Source: Campylobacter ureolyticus (GTDB lineage Bacteria; Campylobacterota; Campylobacteria; Campylobacterales; Campylobacteraceae). Taken from it: 64,000 bases of DNA. How positions within the stretch are numbered: the stretch's first letter is position 1; every line of letters starts with the position of its first letter. The DNA lies in NCBI RefSeq assembly GCF_013372225.1, contig NZ_CP053832.1, positions 434,001 through 498,000 of the forward strand. The letters are read 5' to 3'. The notes under the pieces were generated by a model. That model was not told the DNA's origin. It saw only the letters and a program-made list of their open reading frames with translations, and made no database searches. Shown here piece after piece: positions 18,437-26,737 of the stretch. The translations under genes and the position numbers were made by a program.

Positions 18437-19174
18437 TTATTTTTTAAACTCAAACATATTTAAAAATTTCTTTGCACGATCGGTTTTTGGATTTACAAAA
18501 AACTCCTCTGGTGTTGAAATTTCAACAATTTCACCTTTATCCATAAAGATAACTTTATCTGCTACTGCTCTTGCAAAAGCCATTTCGTGTGTTACGATAA
18601 GCATAGTTCTTCCCTCTTTTGCCAAATTTAGCATAACATCTAAAACTTCTCTAACAATTTCAGGATCAAGTGCTGCTGTAACCTCATCAAAAAGCATAAT
18701 TTCAGGGTTCATACAAAGGCTTCTAACGATTGCAATTCGTTGTTTTTGTCCGCCTGAAAGCTCTCTTGGATAGGCATTTTCCTTGTCTTTAAGTCCTACT
18801 TTTTCAAGCCAAAACCTTGCTTCATCCATGGCATCATCTTTGGTTCTTTTTTGAACTTTTAATGGCCCTAAAATGATATTTTGCATAACATTTAAATGGT
18901 TAAAAAGTTCATAACTTTGAAAAACCATTCCAACTTTTTGACGAATTTCTCGCCATGATTTAAAGTTTTCATCTATTTTGGTGCCTAGAATTTCCATCGT
19001 GCCACCTTGTATGGCTTCAAGTCCATTAATACATCTTAAAGTTGTGCTTTTGCCACATCCAGAAGGTCCTAAGATAACAACAACTTCGCCCTTATTTACA
19101 CCAAAACTAATGCCTTTTAATGCGTGGTTATCGCCGTAGTATTTATCTATATTATCAAGTTTTAAAATTTCCAT
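18437..19174 (-). CDS. glnQ: Polar amino-acid ABC transporter ATPase (GlnQ-like)
   Basis: This is a 245-residue ABC ATPase of the polar amino-acid group. It has Walker [11 protein letters not shown]-loop region [12 protein letters not shown], signature [13 protein letters not shown], Walker [15 protein letters not shown] and the switch histidine in IVTHEMAFA. It energises the two permeases encoded upstream. It follows a small restriction-modification-like gene by 2 bases. No binding protein lies in this cluster; the CjaA-like protein 12 kb away is a candidate partner. Confidence 0.92.
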   Translation of the reverse strand: MEILKLDNIDKYYGDNHALKGISFGVNKGEVVVILGPSGCGKSTTLRCINGLEAIQGGTMEILGTKIDENFKSWREIRQKVGMVFQSYELFNHLNVMQNIILGPLKVQKRTKDDAMDEARFWLEKVGLKDKENAYPRELSGGQKQRIAIVRSLCMNPEIMLFDEVTAALDPEIVREVLDVMLNLAKEGRTMLIVTHEMAFARAVADKVIFMDKGEIVEISTPEEFFVNPKTDRAKKFLNMFEFKK

Positions 19175-19176
19175 TT

Positions 19177-19476
19177 TTATCTCATTTCATTTTCTATAAA
19201 TTTAATCTCATCATTGCTTAAATCAAAAAGCTTATAAACTAAATCATCAGCATTTTTATCAAGTTTTGAAATTTTACTTTGTAAATTTAAAACTTCATTT
19301 TTATCATGCATAAAAATTCTCCCCCATTGATTTTTGAAATTTCGTTCATCAAGTTTATCTTTAAATTTAAGTTTTAAGGCTTTTGTAAATTCGGTTATAA
19401 ACTCATCATAGGCTTTTAAAAGCTTATTTTCATCTAAGTTTTTAACTAGGCTTTCAACAATCTTTTCTTGAAACAT
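19177..19476 (-). CDS. Small protein resembling the C-terminus of Type IIG/Eco57I-like R-M enzymes
   Basis: This is a 99-residue protein starting at ATG 19476, which overlaps the upstream permease stop as TAATG; AGGTGGA is the ribosome binding site. A GTG at 19485 is an alternative. The C-terminal half ([19 protein letters not shown] and the acidic tail after it) resembles the last residues of large restriction-methyltransferase proteins of the Eco57I type. No methylase or nuclease motif is present. It could be a captured fragment or an unrelated coiled-coil protein. It is oddly placed between permease and ATPase genes of an amino-acid importer. Confidence 0.55.
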   Translation of the reverse strand: MFQEKIVESLVKNLDENKLLKAYDEFITEFTKALKLKFKDKLDERNFKNQWGRIFMHDKNEVLNLQSKISKLDKNADDLVYKLFDLSNDEIKFIENEMR

Positions 19477-20132
19477 TAATTCCACCTATTTTCTAGAATT
19501 TTTGATAGCTTTGATACTGGATAACATATCGCAAAATATAGGAAAAATACAAATCCATATACGATTAAAGGGGCATAGTTATTTGTAAGTAAATTTAGCT
19601 CTATTATTTGTTGAGAGACTTTTAAGACTTCTACAACGCCTATTAAAACAACTATTGAAGTGCTTTTTATCATTCTACTAAGTAAGTTTATAGCTCCTGG
19701 GATAAGGCGTCTAAGTGCTAGTGGGATTATGACATAAATATAAATTTGAAATTTTTTAAGTCCTAGGCTTGCTGCACTTTCAAAAGTGTGTTTTGGTATG
19801 CTTAAAACCGCACCTCTTACTAAATCCATCATTTCAAAAACACCCCAAATGCTAAAAACCACGATTGAAGCTGTTATGGCAGAAAATGAAAAAATCGAAC
19901 TTAGCCCAAAATAAACTATAAAAAGCCAAACAAGTTGTGGCATGATGCGGACTATTTCAAGATAAATTTTTAGTATTATATAGATAAATTTGTTTTTTGA
20001 ACTCATTAAAACACCCAAAATAAGTCCGCCAATGAGTGATATTATGATAGAAATAAGTGAAATTTTAACTGTGATCCAAAGTCCAGCCATAAGACGTAAA
20101 AAATTTGTTTCATTTAGTATGACATCAAACAT
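19476..20132 (-). CDS. Polar amino-acid ABC transporter permease (second)
   Basis: This is a 218-residue inner-membrane permease of the HisM/GlnP class with about five membrane segments. The coupling-helix region reads ESAASLGLKKFQIYIYVIIPLALRRLIP. It overlaps the first permease by 8 bases. Together they form the channel for a polar amino acid, likely cysteine, glutamate, aspartate or glutamine. The substrate cannot be fixed from the permeases alone. Confidence 0.9.
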   Translation of the reverse strand: MFDVILNETNFLRLMAGLWITVKISLISIIISLIGGLILGVLMSSKNKFIYIILKIYLEIVRIMPQLVWLFIVYFGLSSIFSFSAITASIVVFSIWGVFEMMDLVRGAVLSIPKHTFESAASLGLKKFQIYIYVIIPLALRRLIPGAINLLSRMIKSTSIVVLIGVVEVLKVSQQIIELNLLTNNYAPLIVYGFVFFLYFAICYPVSKLSKILENRWN

Positions 20133-20772
20133 AGCTTAACCTTTTTTCTAAAAGTGTAAGAGCTAGTGAGATTGGCAAAATGATTATTAAATACGAAATA
20201 ACTAGCATAAATAAAGCCTCATTTGTCATATAATAAATGCCCATGATATCTTTTGCAGCATATACTAAATCAGCCAACGCTACAACGCTAACAACCGAAG
20301 TTTCTTTTATTAAAAATATTATGTTTGCAGAAATTGAAGCTAGGCTTATCCTAAATGCTTGTGGTAAGATGACATAAAAAATAACTTGATTTTTAGATAA
20401 ACCTAAGCTTAGACCTGCTTCAACTTGGGCTTTTTCAACTGCTTCAAAGCCAAGTCTAAAACTCTCAGCCATATAACTTCCACCTAAAAAAGAAAGACCT
20501 ATAACCGCACACTCAAATCCATCAAGTTTTAATCCAAGCTTTGGAAGAGCAAAATATAAGAAAAAAAGTTGTATCAAAAGTGGAGTATTTCTTGAAATTT
20601 CTATGTAGATATCGCAAACTCTACTTAAAAGTTTAAATTTATGGGCTTTTATCCATGCTATAAAAAGTCCAATTATTATACTTATTGATATACCTAAAAA
20701 TGCAAGTTTTATTGTTAAAATAGCCGCTTTAACAAACATCGGCGAAAACTCTTTTATAAACTCAAAATCCAT
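20125..20772 (-). CDS. Polar amino-acid ABC transporter permease (first)
   Basis: This is a 215-residue permease of the same HisM/GlnP class. It has EISRNTPLLIQLFFLYFALP in its N-terminal half and EAGLSLGLSKNQVIFYVILPQAFR as the coupling segment. It is the first gene of the importer operon (permease, permease, small gene, ATPase). A weak AAGGATTAG-type ribosome binding site lies upstream. Confidence 0.9.
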   Translation of the reverse strand: MDFEFIKEFSPMFVKAAILTIKLAFLGISISIIIGLFIAWIKAHKFKLLSRVCDIYIEISRNTPLLIQLFFLYFALPKLGLKLDGFECAVIGLSFLGGSYMAESFRLGFEAVEKAQVEAGLSLGLSKNQVIFYVILPQAFRISLASISANIIFLIKETSVVSVVALADLVYAAKDIMGIYYMTNEALFMLVISYLIIILPISLALTLLEKRLSYV

Positions 20773-20856
20773 AAATTCTATCTAATCCTTAATAGTTTTA
20801 TCACAAAAATAATTTAGACTATTTTAGCCTTATTTCCTTAAATTTAATAAAATAAA

Positions 20857-21471
20857 TTAAATTTGATATCTTTTTTCAAGCACTTTTAAGATATGTTTCA
20901 TAAGCTCCAAGCCTCTGCTTCTATGTGAAATTTTAAGTTTTGTTTCTTTGTCAATTTCACCAACAGTTTTATCAAATCCATTTGGAATAAACATAAAATC
21001 ATACCCAAAACCGTTATTTCCTCTTTCTTCATTTATGGCAAATCCGTGCATAAACCCATGAGTTATATAATCTCCAAATTTTGAAGATATGGCGATACAG
21101 GCTGTGTAAAATGCTGGAGTTTTGGTTAAATTTAAAGCATTTAATTCATTTATTAGTTTTGTTCTATTGCTTTGATCTGTTGCGTTAATGCCAGAAAATC
21201 TAGCTGAGTAAATTCCTGGTTTTCCACCTAAAACAGGCAACGAAATTCCACTATCATCACTTAAAGTAATAAAATCATTAATTTGCTTTTTATCTAATGC
21301 ATTAAAAATAGCCTTTGACTTAATAAGTGCGTTTTCTTTAAAAGTTTTTCCAGTTTCTTCTATCTCAAAAGGTGTTAAAATTTCATTTAAAGCATAAATT
21401 TCATAAGTTTTTAAAAAATCTTTTATCTCTTTTACTTTGTCCATATTGTGCGTTGCTAGGATTATTTTCAT
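20857..21471 (-). CDS. rdgB: RdgB/HAM1 non-canonical purine NTP pyrophosphatase
   Basis: This 204-residue enzyme hydrolyses dITP, ITP and XTP to monophosphates and so keeps deaminated purines out of DNA and RNA. Motifs are the N-terminal ATHNMDKVKEI, the metal and substrate region SDDSGISLPVLGGKPGIYSARF (about residues 70-91), FGYDFMFIP and the C-terminal SHRSRGLELM. The length is normal for the family. It stands alone between the amino-acid importer and a divergent MFS gene. Confidence 0.95.
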   Translation of the reverse strand: MKIILATHNMDKVKEIKDFLKTYEIYALNEILTPFEIEETGKTFKENALIKSKAIFNALDKKQINDFITLSDDSGISLPVLGGKPGIYSARFSGINATDQSNRTKLINELNALNLTKTPAFYTACIAISSKFGDYITHGFMHGFAINEERGNNGFGYDFMFIPNGFDKTVGEIDKETKLKISHRSRGLELMKHILKVLEKRYQI

Positions 21472-21574
21472 AAATTTATTCCTTTTTTAAAAAAATAAGT
21501 TCTAATTTTATCTAAATTTTTAATTCATTTTAAGAGTTATGATAAAATGGACGTTTTTAATTTAAGGAAATTAT

Positions 21575-22882
21575 ATGTTAAAAACTGTTTTGTCGCTATC
21601 ATTTGTTGTTGGAAGTAGGTTTTTTGGACTTTTTATAATACTTCCAGTTTTTGGACTTTATGCTTCAAATTTAAACAATTCAAACACAATGCTTGCTGGA
21701 GTTGCGATAGGAATTTATGCGCTTATGCAGATGATTTTTCAAATTCCATTTGGTGCTATGTCTGATAAATTTGGTCGTAAAAATGTTATGAGTTTAGGGC
21801 TTGTTATTTTTATTATAGGTTCGCTTATTTGTGGTTTTACAAATGATATTTATTGGATGATTTTTGGTAGATTTTTACAAGGAAGTGGGGCAGTTGGATC
21901 TGTGGCTATTGCTATGATAAGTGATTTTACAAGTGAAGAAAAAAGAGGCAAAGCAATGGCGATAATGGGCATGATGATTGGCGCTGCTTTTGGACTTTCG
22001 ATGGTTTTAGGACCTTATTTAAGCGCAAGATATGGGCTAGGAGTTTTATTTCACATAAGCACAGCTCTAACGCTCATTTGTATTATTTTACTCTATACAA
22101 CTGTGCCAGAAGAGATAAAAATTTCTTCACTTCAAAAAAAGGTTTCTATAATTGAAATATTAGTTCAAAAAGATTTAGCTTTGATGAATTTAACAAATTT
22201 TTTACAAAAAATGCTTTTAACAATGACTTTTTTTGTAATTCCAATTGTGCTTGTTACAAAACTTGGATTTATGGAAAAAAATCTTTGGATAGTTTATAGC
22301 ATATCTATGGTTTTTGGCTTTATTGCTATGGGAATGGCTGGATTTATGGGTGAAAAAAGAGGGCTTTCAAAAATGATTTTACTTTTAGGGATTTCATTTT
22401 TTATATTCTCTTATGTTTGTTTTGTTGTGGCTAATTCTAAAACACTTTTTATAATAGGGGTTATTTTATTTTTCATAGGCTTTAATATGCACGAGCCAAT
22501 TATGCAAAGTGCGGCATCAAAATTTGCAAAATCAGACCAAAAAGGAGCGGTTTTAGGTGTGTTTAACGCAGCTGGATATTTTGGAACATTTGTAGGTGGA
22601 ATTGGCGGTGGTGTCATGCTGGAAAATCTTGGCATTCATTATTTAGCTGCTATAATTGCAATAATTTGTATAATTTGGTTTTTACTTTTAATAAGCCTTA
22701 CAAATCCAGCAAATTTTAAAAATATTTATCTAAAAAATAGTGAAAATTTTGATTTAAGTAGTCTTGAAAACAGAGTTGGATTTATAGAGGCTTATAGAAA
22801 AAATTCTGAAATTGTGGTGAAGTTTAATAACAAATTTATAGGCGAAAATGATGTTAAAAAAGCTCTTAATATAAAGGAGTAA
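21575..22882 (+). CDS. MFS transporter with C-terminal YAM-like domain (YajR-like)
   Basis: This is a 435-residue, 12-helix major facilitator transporter. Motif A reads GAMSDKFGRKNVM after helix 2, and GRFLQGSGAVGSVAIAMISDF fits drug:H+ antiporters. The last about 60 residues form a small soluble domain after helix 12 (IVVKFNNKFIGENDVKKAL), which resembles the YAM domain of E. coli YajR. The substrate is unknown. The -10-like TATGAT near 21538 and AAGGAA before ATG 21575 fit a start here. plsC follows by 1 base. Confidence 0.87.
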   Translation: MLKTVLSLSFVVGSRFFGLFIILPVFGLYASNLNNSNTMLAGVAIGIYALMQMIFQIPFGAMSDKFGRKNVMSLGLVIFIIGSLICGFTNDIYWMIFGRFLQGSGAVGSVAIAMISDFTSEEKRGKAMAIMGMMIGAAFGLSMVLGPYLSARYGLGVLFHISTALTLICIILLYTTVPEEIKISSLQKKVSIIEILVQKDLALMNLTNFLQKMLLTMTFFVIPIVLVTKLGFMEKNLWIVYSISMVFGFIAMGMAGFMGEKRGLSKMILLLGISFFIFSYVCFVVANSKTLFIIGVILFFIGFNMHEPIMQSAASKFAKSDQKGAVLGVFNAAGYFGTFVGGIGGGVMLENLGIHYLAAIIAIICIIWFLLLISLTNPANFKNIYLKNSENFDLSSLENRVGFIEAYRKNSEIVVKFNNKFIGENDVKKALNIKE

Positions 22883-22883
22883 A

Positions 22884-23558
22884 ATGGCTAAAATAAATGG
22901 TGTAATTTATGCTGTTTGGTGTTTTTTAAGTATAGCAGTTGTTGTTATTTTATTTTATATAGTTCCTAAAAAAAACTATAAAATTCGTAAAATTTGGGCA
23001 AAAATTCAAAGATTTGTAATTGGCTATAAAATAGAAAAAATTGGCGAATTTGATGAAAAAGTAGATATGATTTTACTAAATCATAAAAGCATGCTTGATA
23101 TTATCATTTTGGAAGAAATTTATCCTAAAAACCTAGCTTGGGTGGCAAAAAAAGAAATCGGAGATTTACCATTTTTTGGTAAAATTCTAAAAACTCCAAA
23201 AATGATAGAAGTAGATAGAAAAAATAGCCGCTCAATTGTCTCTCTTATAAAAGATGTAAAAGATCGCCTAAAAAGTGATAGAGTTATTGCTATTTTTCCA
23301 GAAGGAACAAGAGGGCGTGGCGAAAAAATGCTTAAATTTCAAGATGGCGCAAAAGTTTTAAGCCAAAAACTAAACCTTAAAATTCAGCCAATTGTTTTAA
23401 AAGATACGCTTTATAATTTTGATGTAAAAGAAGTTAAGATAAGAAGTGAAAAAATAAAAGTAAATTGCCTTGAAATAATTGACTTAAGTAAGCCACAAGA
23501 TGAAAACTGGTATAAAAATTTGCATGAAGTTATGCAAAAAACTTATGATGAGATGTAA
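22884..23558 (+). CDS. plsC: 1-acyl-sn-glycerol-3-phosphate acyltransferase
   Basis: This is a 224-residue membrane-bound acyltransferase that converts lysophosphatidic acid to phosphatidic acid in phospholipid synthesis. It has one N-terminal membrane helix, then the catalytic NHKSMLD motif (NHxxxxD type, near residues 68-74) and FPEGTRGRGEK (block III, near residues 139-149). It starts 1 base after the MFS gene and ends 2 bases before crcB, so the three are probably one operon. Confidence 0.93.
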   Translation: MAKINGVIYAVWCFLSIAVVVILFYIVPKKNYKIRKIWAKIQRFVIGYKIEKIGEFDEKVDMILLNHKSMLDIIILEEIYPKNLAWVAKKEIGDLPFFGKILKTPKMIEVDRKNSRSIVSLIKDVKDRLKSDRVIAIFPEGTRGRGEKMLKFQDGAKVLSQKLNLKIQPIVLKDTLYNFDVKEVKIRSEKIKVNCLEIIDLSKPQDENWYKNLHEVMQKTYDEM

Positions 23559-23560
23559 AA

Positions 23561-23917
23561 ATGAGCTTTAAACTTTTGCTTTTAGTAGGATGTGGTGGGT
23601 TTTTGGGAGCGGTTTTACGCTTTATAATAAGTGCTTTTTGTTTTAAATTTTTACCGCTAAATTTTCCTTATGGGACATTGATTGTAAATTTAATGGGCGG
23701 ATTTTTAATAGGATATTTTACAAAAATGGGTTTAAATTTGGAACTTAAAAGCTTTTTAATAGCTGGATTTTTAGGAGCACTTACTACTTTTTCAACTTTT
23801 AGTGTAGAAAACATAAGCCTACTTCAAAATGCCAAATATGGATTATGTCTTTTAAATGTAAGTTTAAGTTTAGTGCTTAGTTTTGGAGCTTGTTATTTGG
23901 CATTGAAATTTAGCTAA
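23561..23917 (+). CDS. crcB: CrcB/Fluc fluoride channel
   Basis: This is a 118-residue, four-helix membrane protein that exports fluoride as a dual-topology dimer. Signature stretches are GGFLGAVLRF near the N-terminus, PYGTLIVNLMGGFLIGYF with the pore asparagine, and GFLGALTTFSTFS, the Phe-rich TTFSTF filter. It is the last gene of the MFS-plsC-crcB run. No fluoride riboswitch is evident upstream, because the gene lies inside the operon. Confidence 0.94.
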   Translation: MSFKLLLLVGCGGFLGAVLRFIISAFCFKFLPLNFPYGTLIVNLMGGFLIGYFTKMGLNLELKSFLIAGFLGALTTFSTFSVENISLLQNAKYGLCLLNVSLSLVLSFGACYLALKFS

Positions 23918-23922
23918 AAAAG

Positions 23923-24123
23923 TTAAGCTGCTTTTTTCTTTTTTTCATCTTTTTTATATTTTCCAAGTAAAAAATAAATCGGACAAAATTCACTAACACC
24001 ACTTACTAGCGGTATTAATCCTAAAAAACACCACCAAGTTGGATTTATAAGTCCAAAAATTAGCAAAATCAAAAACCCCAAAGTTATTCTTAAAACTCTA
24101 TCTATAATATTCACAAATTTCAC
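23923..24123 (-). CDS. DUF2892 small membrane protein
   Basis: This is a 66-residue protein with two membrane helices and the DUF2892 pattern: N-terminal DRVLRITLGFLIL, then GLIPLVSGVSEFCPIYFLLG with the conserved CPIY. A basic tail (KKDEKKKKAA) ends it. Such proteins occur alone or fused to rhodanese domains, and their role is unclear. It is convergent with crcB, separated by 5 bases. Confidence 0.87.
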   Translation of the reverse strand: MKFVNIIDRVLRITLGFLILLIFGLINPTWWCFLGLIPLVSGVSEFCPIYFLLGKYKKDEKKKKAA

Positions 24124-24213
24124 CTTTTATAATAAAATAATTTAAAAATTATAGCCAAATTTAAGCTTATTTTCTATAGAATGATAAGTTGTAATAATTT
24201 TAAAGGCGTTAAG

Positions 24214-25185
24214 TTGAAAAAAATAATAGTTGTTTTATTTGTCGCAGTTTTAACTATTTTTGGTTATGTGATATTTGTATCTATGGACTCAAAAGATGTT
24301 TTGAGTAAAAAGATAAGTTGCGTTTTTAATAAAGAAAAAAGTTGCTATGATTTAGGAGCTCATTTTTTAGAAGAAAAAACTTATGATTTAAATTCTTCGA
24401 TTATGTTTTTTGATAAATCATGCAATCTTAATAACCCACTTGCTTGTAACCACTTAGGATATATTTATCAAATTGGTGCGGCAAATAAGCCAGATATTAA
24501 TAAAGCAAAAGAGTATTATCAAAAAGGTTGTGATAAAGGTCTTGCGCTAGCTTGTAACAATAACGGTTATCTTTATGAATCAGTTGATAAAAATCTAAAA
24601 AAAGCTTTAGAGTATTATAATAAATCATGTGATCAAAACAACACTTTTGCTTGTAATCGTGCGGGCATTATTTATCAAGGCGATGAAAAAGACTTGGTAA
24701 AATCAATAAATGCTTTTATAAAATCTTGCAATAACGGTGATCCAACAGGTTGTAATAATTTAGCAGTGTTTTATCAAAATGGTGTTGTTGTTGAAAAAAA
24801 TTTAAATTTAGCTGCTGAACTTTATGCAAATTCATGTGAGGCAAAAAACTACACAGCTTGCAACAATTTAGCTATTTTTTATCAAAATGGTATTGGTGTT
24901 GAGCAAAATCCAGCAACAGCAATTAAATTATATGATTTAGCTTGCGCAAATAATGAGGGCTATGCTTGCTCAAATTTAGGATATTTGGTTCAAAACGGCA
25001 TAGGAATTGAGCAAAATATCGAGCTTGCTTTAAATCTATACCAAAAATCTTGCCAACTTGGCAATCAAACTGGTTGTAATATGCTTAATAGCTTAGCAAA
25101 AGCAATAGAAGAGTTTAAAAAACAAAATAGATCTCAAACAAATCTTGAAACCAAAGAAGAGTCAAGTCCAGCAATTGTCAGATAA
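24214..25185 (+). CDS. Sel1-like repeat protein with paired cysteines (Hcp-like)
   Basis: I chose TTG 24214 because AAAGG sits 7 bases upstream and it gives a signal/anchor MKKIIVVLFVAVLTIFGYV (323 residues). An ATG at 24181 would add 11 residues before the signal. The body has about seven Sel1-like repeats of about 36 residues. Each carries two cysteines in a CN(x5)ACNNLGYxYxxG layout, as in Helicobacter Hcp proteins, where each repeat is disulfide-locked. It is therefore probably a periplasmic or surface-facing protein. The binding partner is unknown. It overlaps the start region of the next gene. Confidence 0.85.
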   Translation: MKKIIVVLFVAVLTIFGYVIFVSMDSKDVLSKKISCVFNKEKSCYDLGAHFLEEKTYDLNSSIMFFDKSCNLNNPLACNHLGYIYQIGAANKPDINKAKEYYQKGCDKGLALACNNNGYLYESVDKNLKKALEYYNKSCDQNNTFACNRAGIIYQGDEKDLVKSINAFIKSCNNGDPTGCNNLAVFYQNGVVVEKNLNLAAELYANSCEAKNYTACNNLAIFYQNGIGVEQNPATAIKLYDLACANNEGYACSNLGYLVQNGIGIEQNIELALNLYQKSCQLGNQTGCNMLNSLAKAIEEFKKQNRSQTNLETKEESSPAIVR

Positions 25186-26338
25186 GACTATTATAATTGG
25201 CGGTGGAGTAAGTGGGCTGTTTTTAGCCGCACTTTTAAACTCCACTAATGTAACTATTTTAGAGAAAAACTCATCACTTGGTAAAAAACTTCTTGCAAGT
25301 GGTGGAGGAAAATGCAATATCACAAACCAAAATATCTCTTTTAAAAAAGATTTATTAAAATATTATCTTGGTGATAAAAACTTTATAAATCAAATCATTT
25401 CAAATTTAAGTTATTTAGAAGTTTTGGAATTTTTCAAACCCTTAAAATTTGAAAAAGTAAAAAACTCACAATTTTTTTGTAAAGGTGGTAAAGATGGTAA
25501 AACTGGCTCAAAAAGCGTTTTAAATCATCTAAAAAGTAAAATCACAAATCCAAAAATTTATTTAAATACTGAAGTTTTTGATGTTGAAAAAAATGATGAT
25601 ATTTTTAAAATTTATACAAATAATGGAAATTTTGAATGTAAAAATTTAATAATAGCAAGTGGTGGATTAAGCTGTCAAAATCTAGGAGTTAGCGATATAG
25701 GATATAAAATAGCTTCTAAATTTAATCACGAAATCTCTACTTTAAATCCAGCATTAGTTGGTTTTAGCGTTCAAAAAGATGAGTTTTGGTTTAAAAAAAT
25801 AAGTGGAGTTTGTTTTAATGCTAAGGCAAAAATACTTCAAAATAATAAAGTTTTAAGTGGTGATTTGCTTTTTACTCATCGTGGTATTAGCGGACCTTTG
25901 ATGATGAATGCTTCACTTTTTTGGCAAAAAGGAAAAATAAGTATTAACTTTTTACCAAAATTTGATTTTGATAAATTTAAAAACTCAAAAAAACAAATTA
26001 CTTCTATTTTACCGCTGCCAAAAAGCTTTATTAAAGAGTTTTTAAAAATTTCAAATTTAGAAGATAAGCAGTTTTTTAAGCTTTCAAATTTGGAATTTCA
26101 AATTTTGAAAAAACTGCAAAACTATGAGTTCTCACCTGCTGGAAATTTTGGATATAGCAAAGCTGAGATAACAAAAGGTGGGATAAAAATTGATTTTATA
26201 GATGAAAATTGTCAAAGTAGATTTATAAAAAATCTTTATTTTATAGGTGAAGTTCTTGATGTTAGTGGAATGATAGGAGGATTTAATATCCATTTTGCAT
26301 TTGCATGTGCAAAAGCTGTAAGTAAAGCGTTAAAATAG
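25175..26338 (+). CDS. NAD(P)/FAD-dependent oxidoreductase (YhiN/HI0933 family)
   Basis: This flavoprotein begins MSDKTIIIGGGVSGLFLAALL, a Rossmann FAD-binding motif. ASGGGKCNITN follows about 45 residues in and is diagnostic for the HI0933/YhiN family. The C-terminal MIGGFNIHFAFACAKA closes the FAD domain. I chose TTG 25175 (387 residues), which places the Rossmann strand at the usual distance. TTG 25145 would add ten residues. Neither start has a strong ribosome binding site, so translation may be coupled to the Sel1 gene. The substrate is unknown. Confidence 0.87.
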   Translation: MSDKTIIIGGGVSGLFLAALLNSTNVTILEKNSSLGKKLLASGGGKCNITNQNISFKKDLLKYYLGDKNFINQIISNLSYLEVLEFFKPLKFEKVKNSQFFCKGGKDGKTGSKSVLNHLKSKITNPKIYLNTEVFDVEKNDDIFKIYTNNGNFECKNLIIASGGLSCQNLGVSDIGYKIASKFNHEISTLNPALVGFSVQKDEFWFKKISGVCFNAKAKILQNNKVLSGDLLFTHRGISGPLMMNASLFWQKGKISINFLPKFDFDKFKNSKKQITSILPLPKSFIKEFLKISNLEDKQFFKLSNLEFQILKKLQNYEFSPAGNFGYSKAEITKGGIKIDFIDENCQSRFIKNLYFIGEVLDVSGMIGGFNIHFAFACAKAVSKALK

Positions 26339-26737
26339 TAATCTTATTTTATAAACTATTAAATATTTCCTATAGAATTTAAAAAATATTTTTTATTAAC
26401 TTAATATATTTGTATTAAAAATTAATAATTTAATCAAATAATTATTAAATTATTAAATACTGATAACATGTTTAAAATATTAAATTTTTTATTCTAAAAT
26501 AAGTTTAATTTGTCTTAAGGGATAAAATTTCAGAATATTATCAGCTTTTAAGTTACATATTGATATTATTACTCTTTTATTTAGTTTATGTTTATATATG
26601 ACATTATCATATCATATTTATTTTATTAACTTAATTTTGTAAATTAATATATTTAGTTCAGTATATTTTTATAAAACAATTGATACAATAACACATTATA
26701 ATATTTTTTTAAAATTATTATTATTAAGGAGGAAAAT
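26339..26737 (+). promoter_or_regulatory. AT-rich regulatory gap upstream of hydrogenase operon
   Basis: These are 399 bases of very AT-rich sequence with no gene. A TATAAT at 26697-26702 is the best -10 candidate. AAGGAGG at 26726-26732, five bases before the hydA start, is a full match to the anti-Shine-Dalgarno end of 16S. I see no convincing FNR, Fur or sigma-54 site. Confidence 0.5.

Noticed and set aside
26339-26737. FNR or sigma-54 site before hydA
   Set aside because: Several weak half-site matches exist, but in sequence this AT-rich they are expected by chance.
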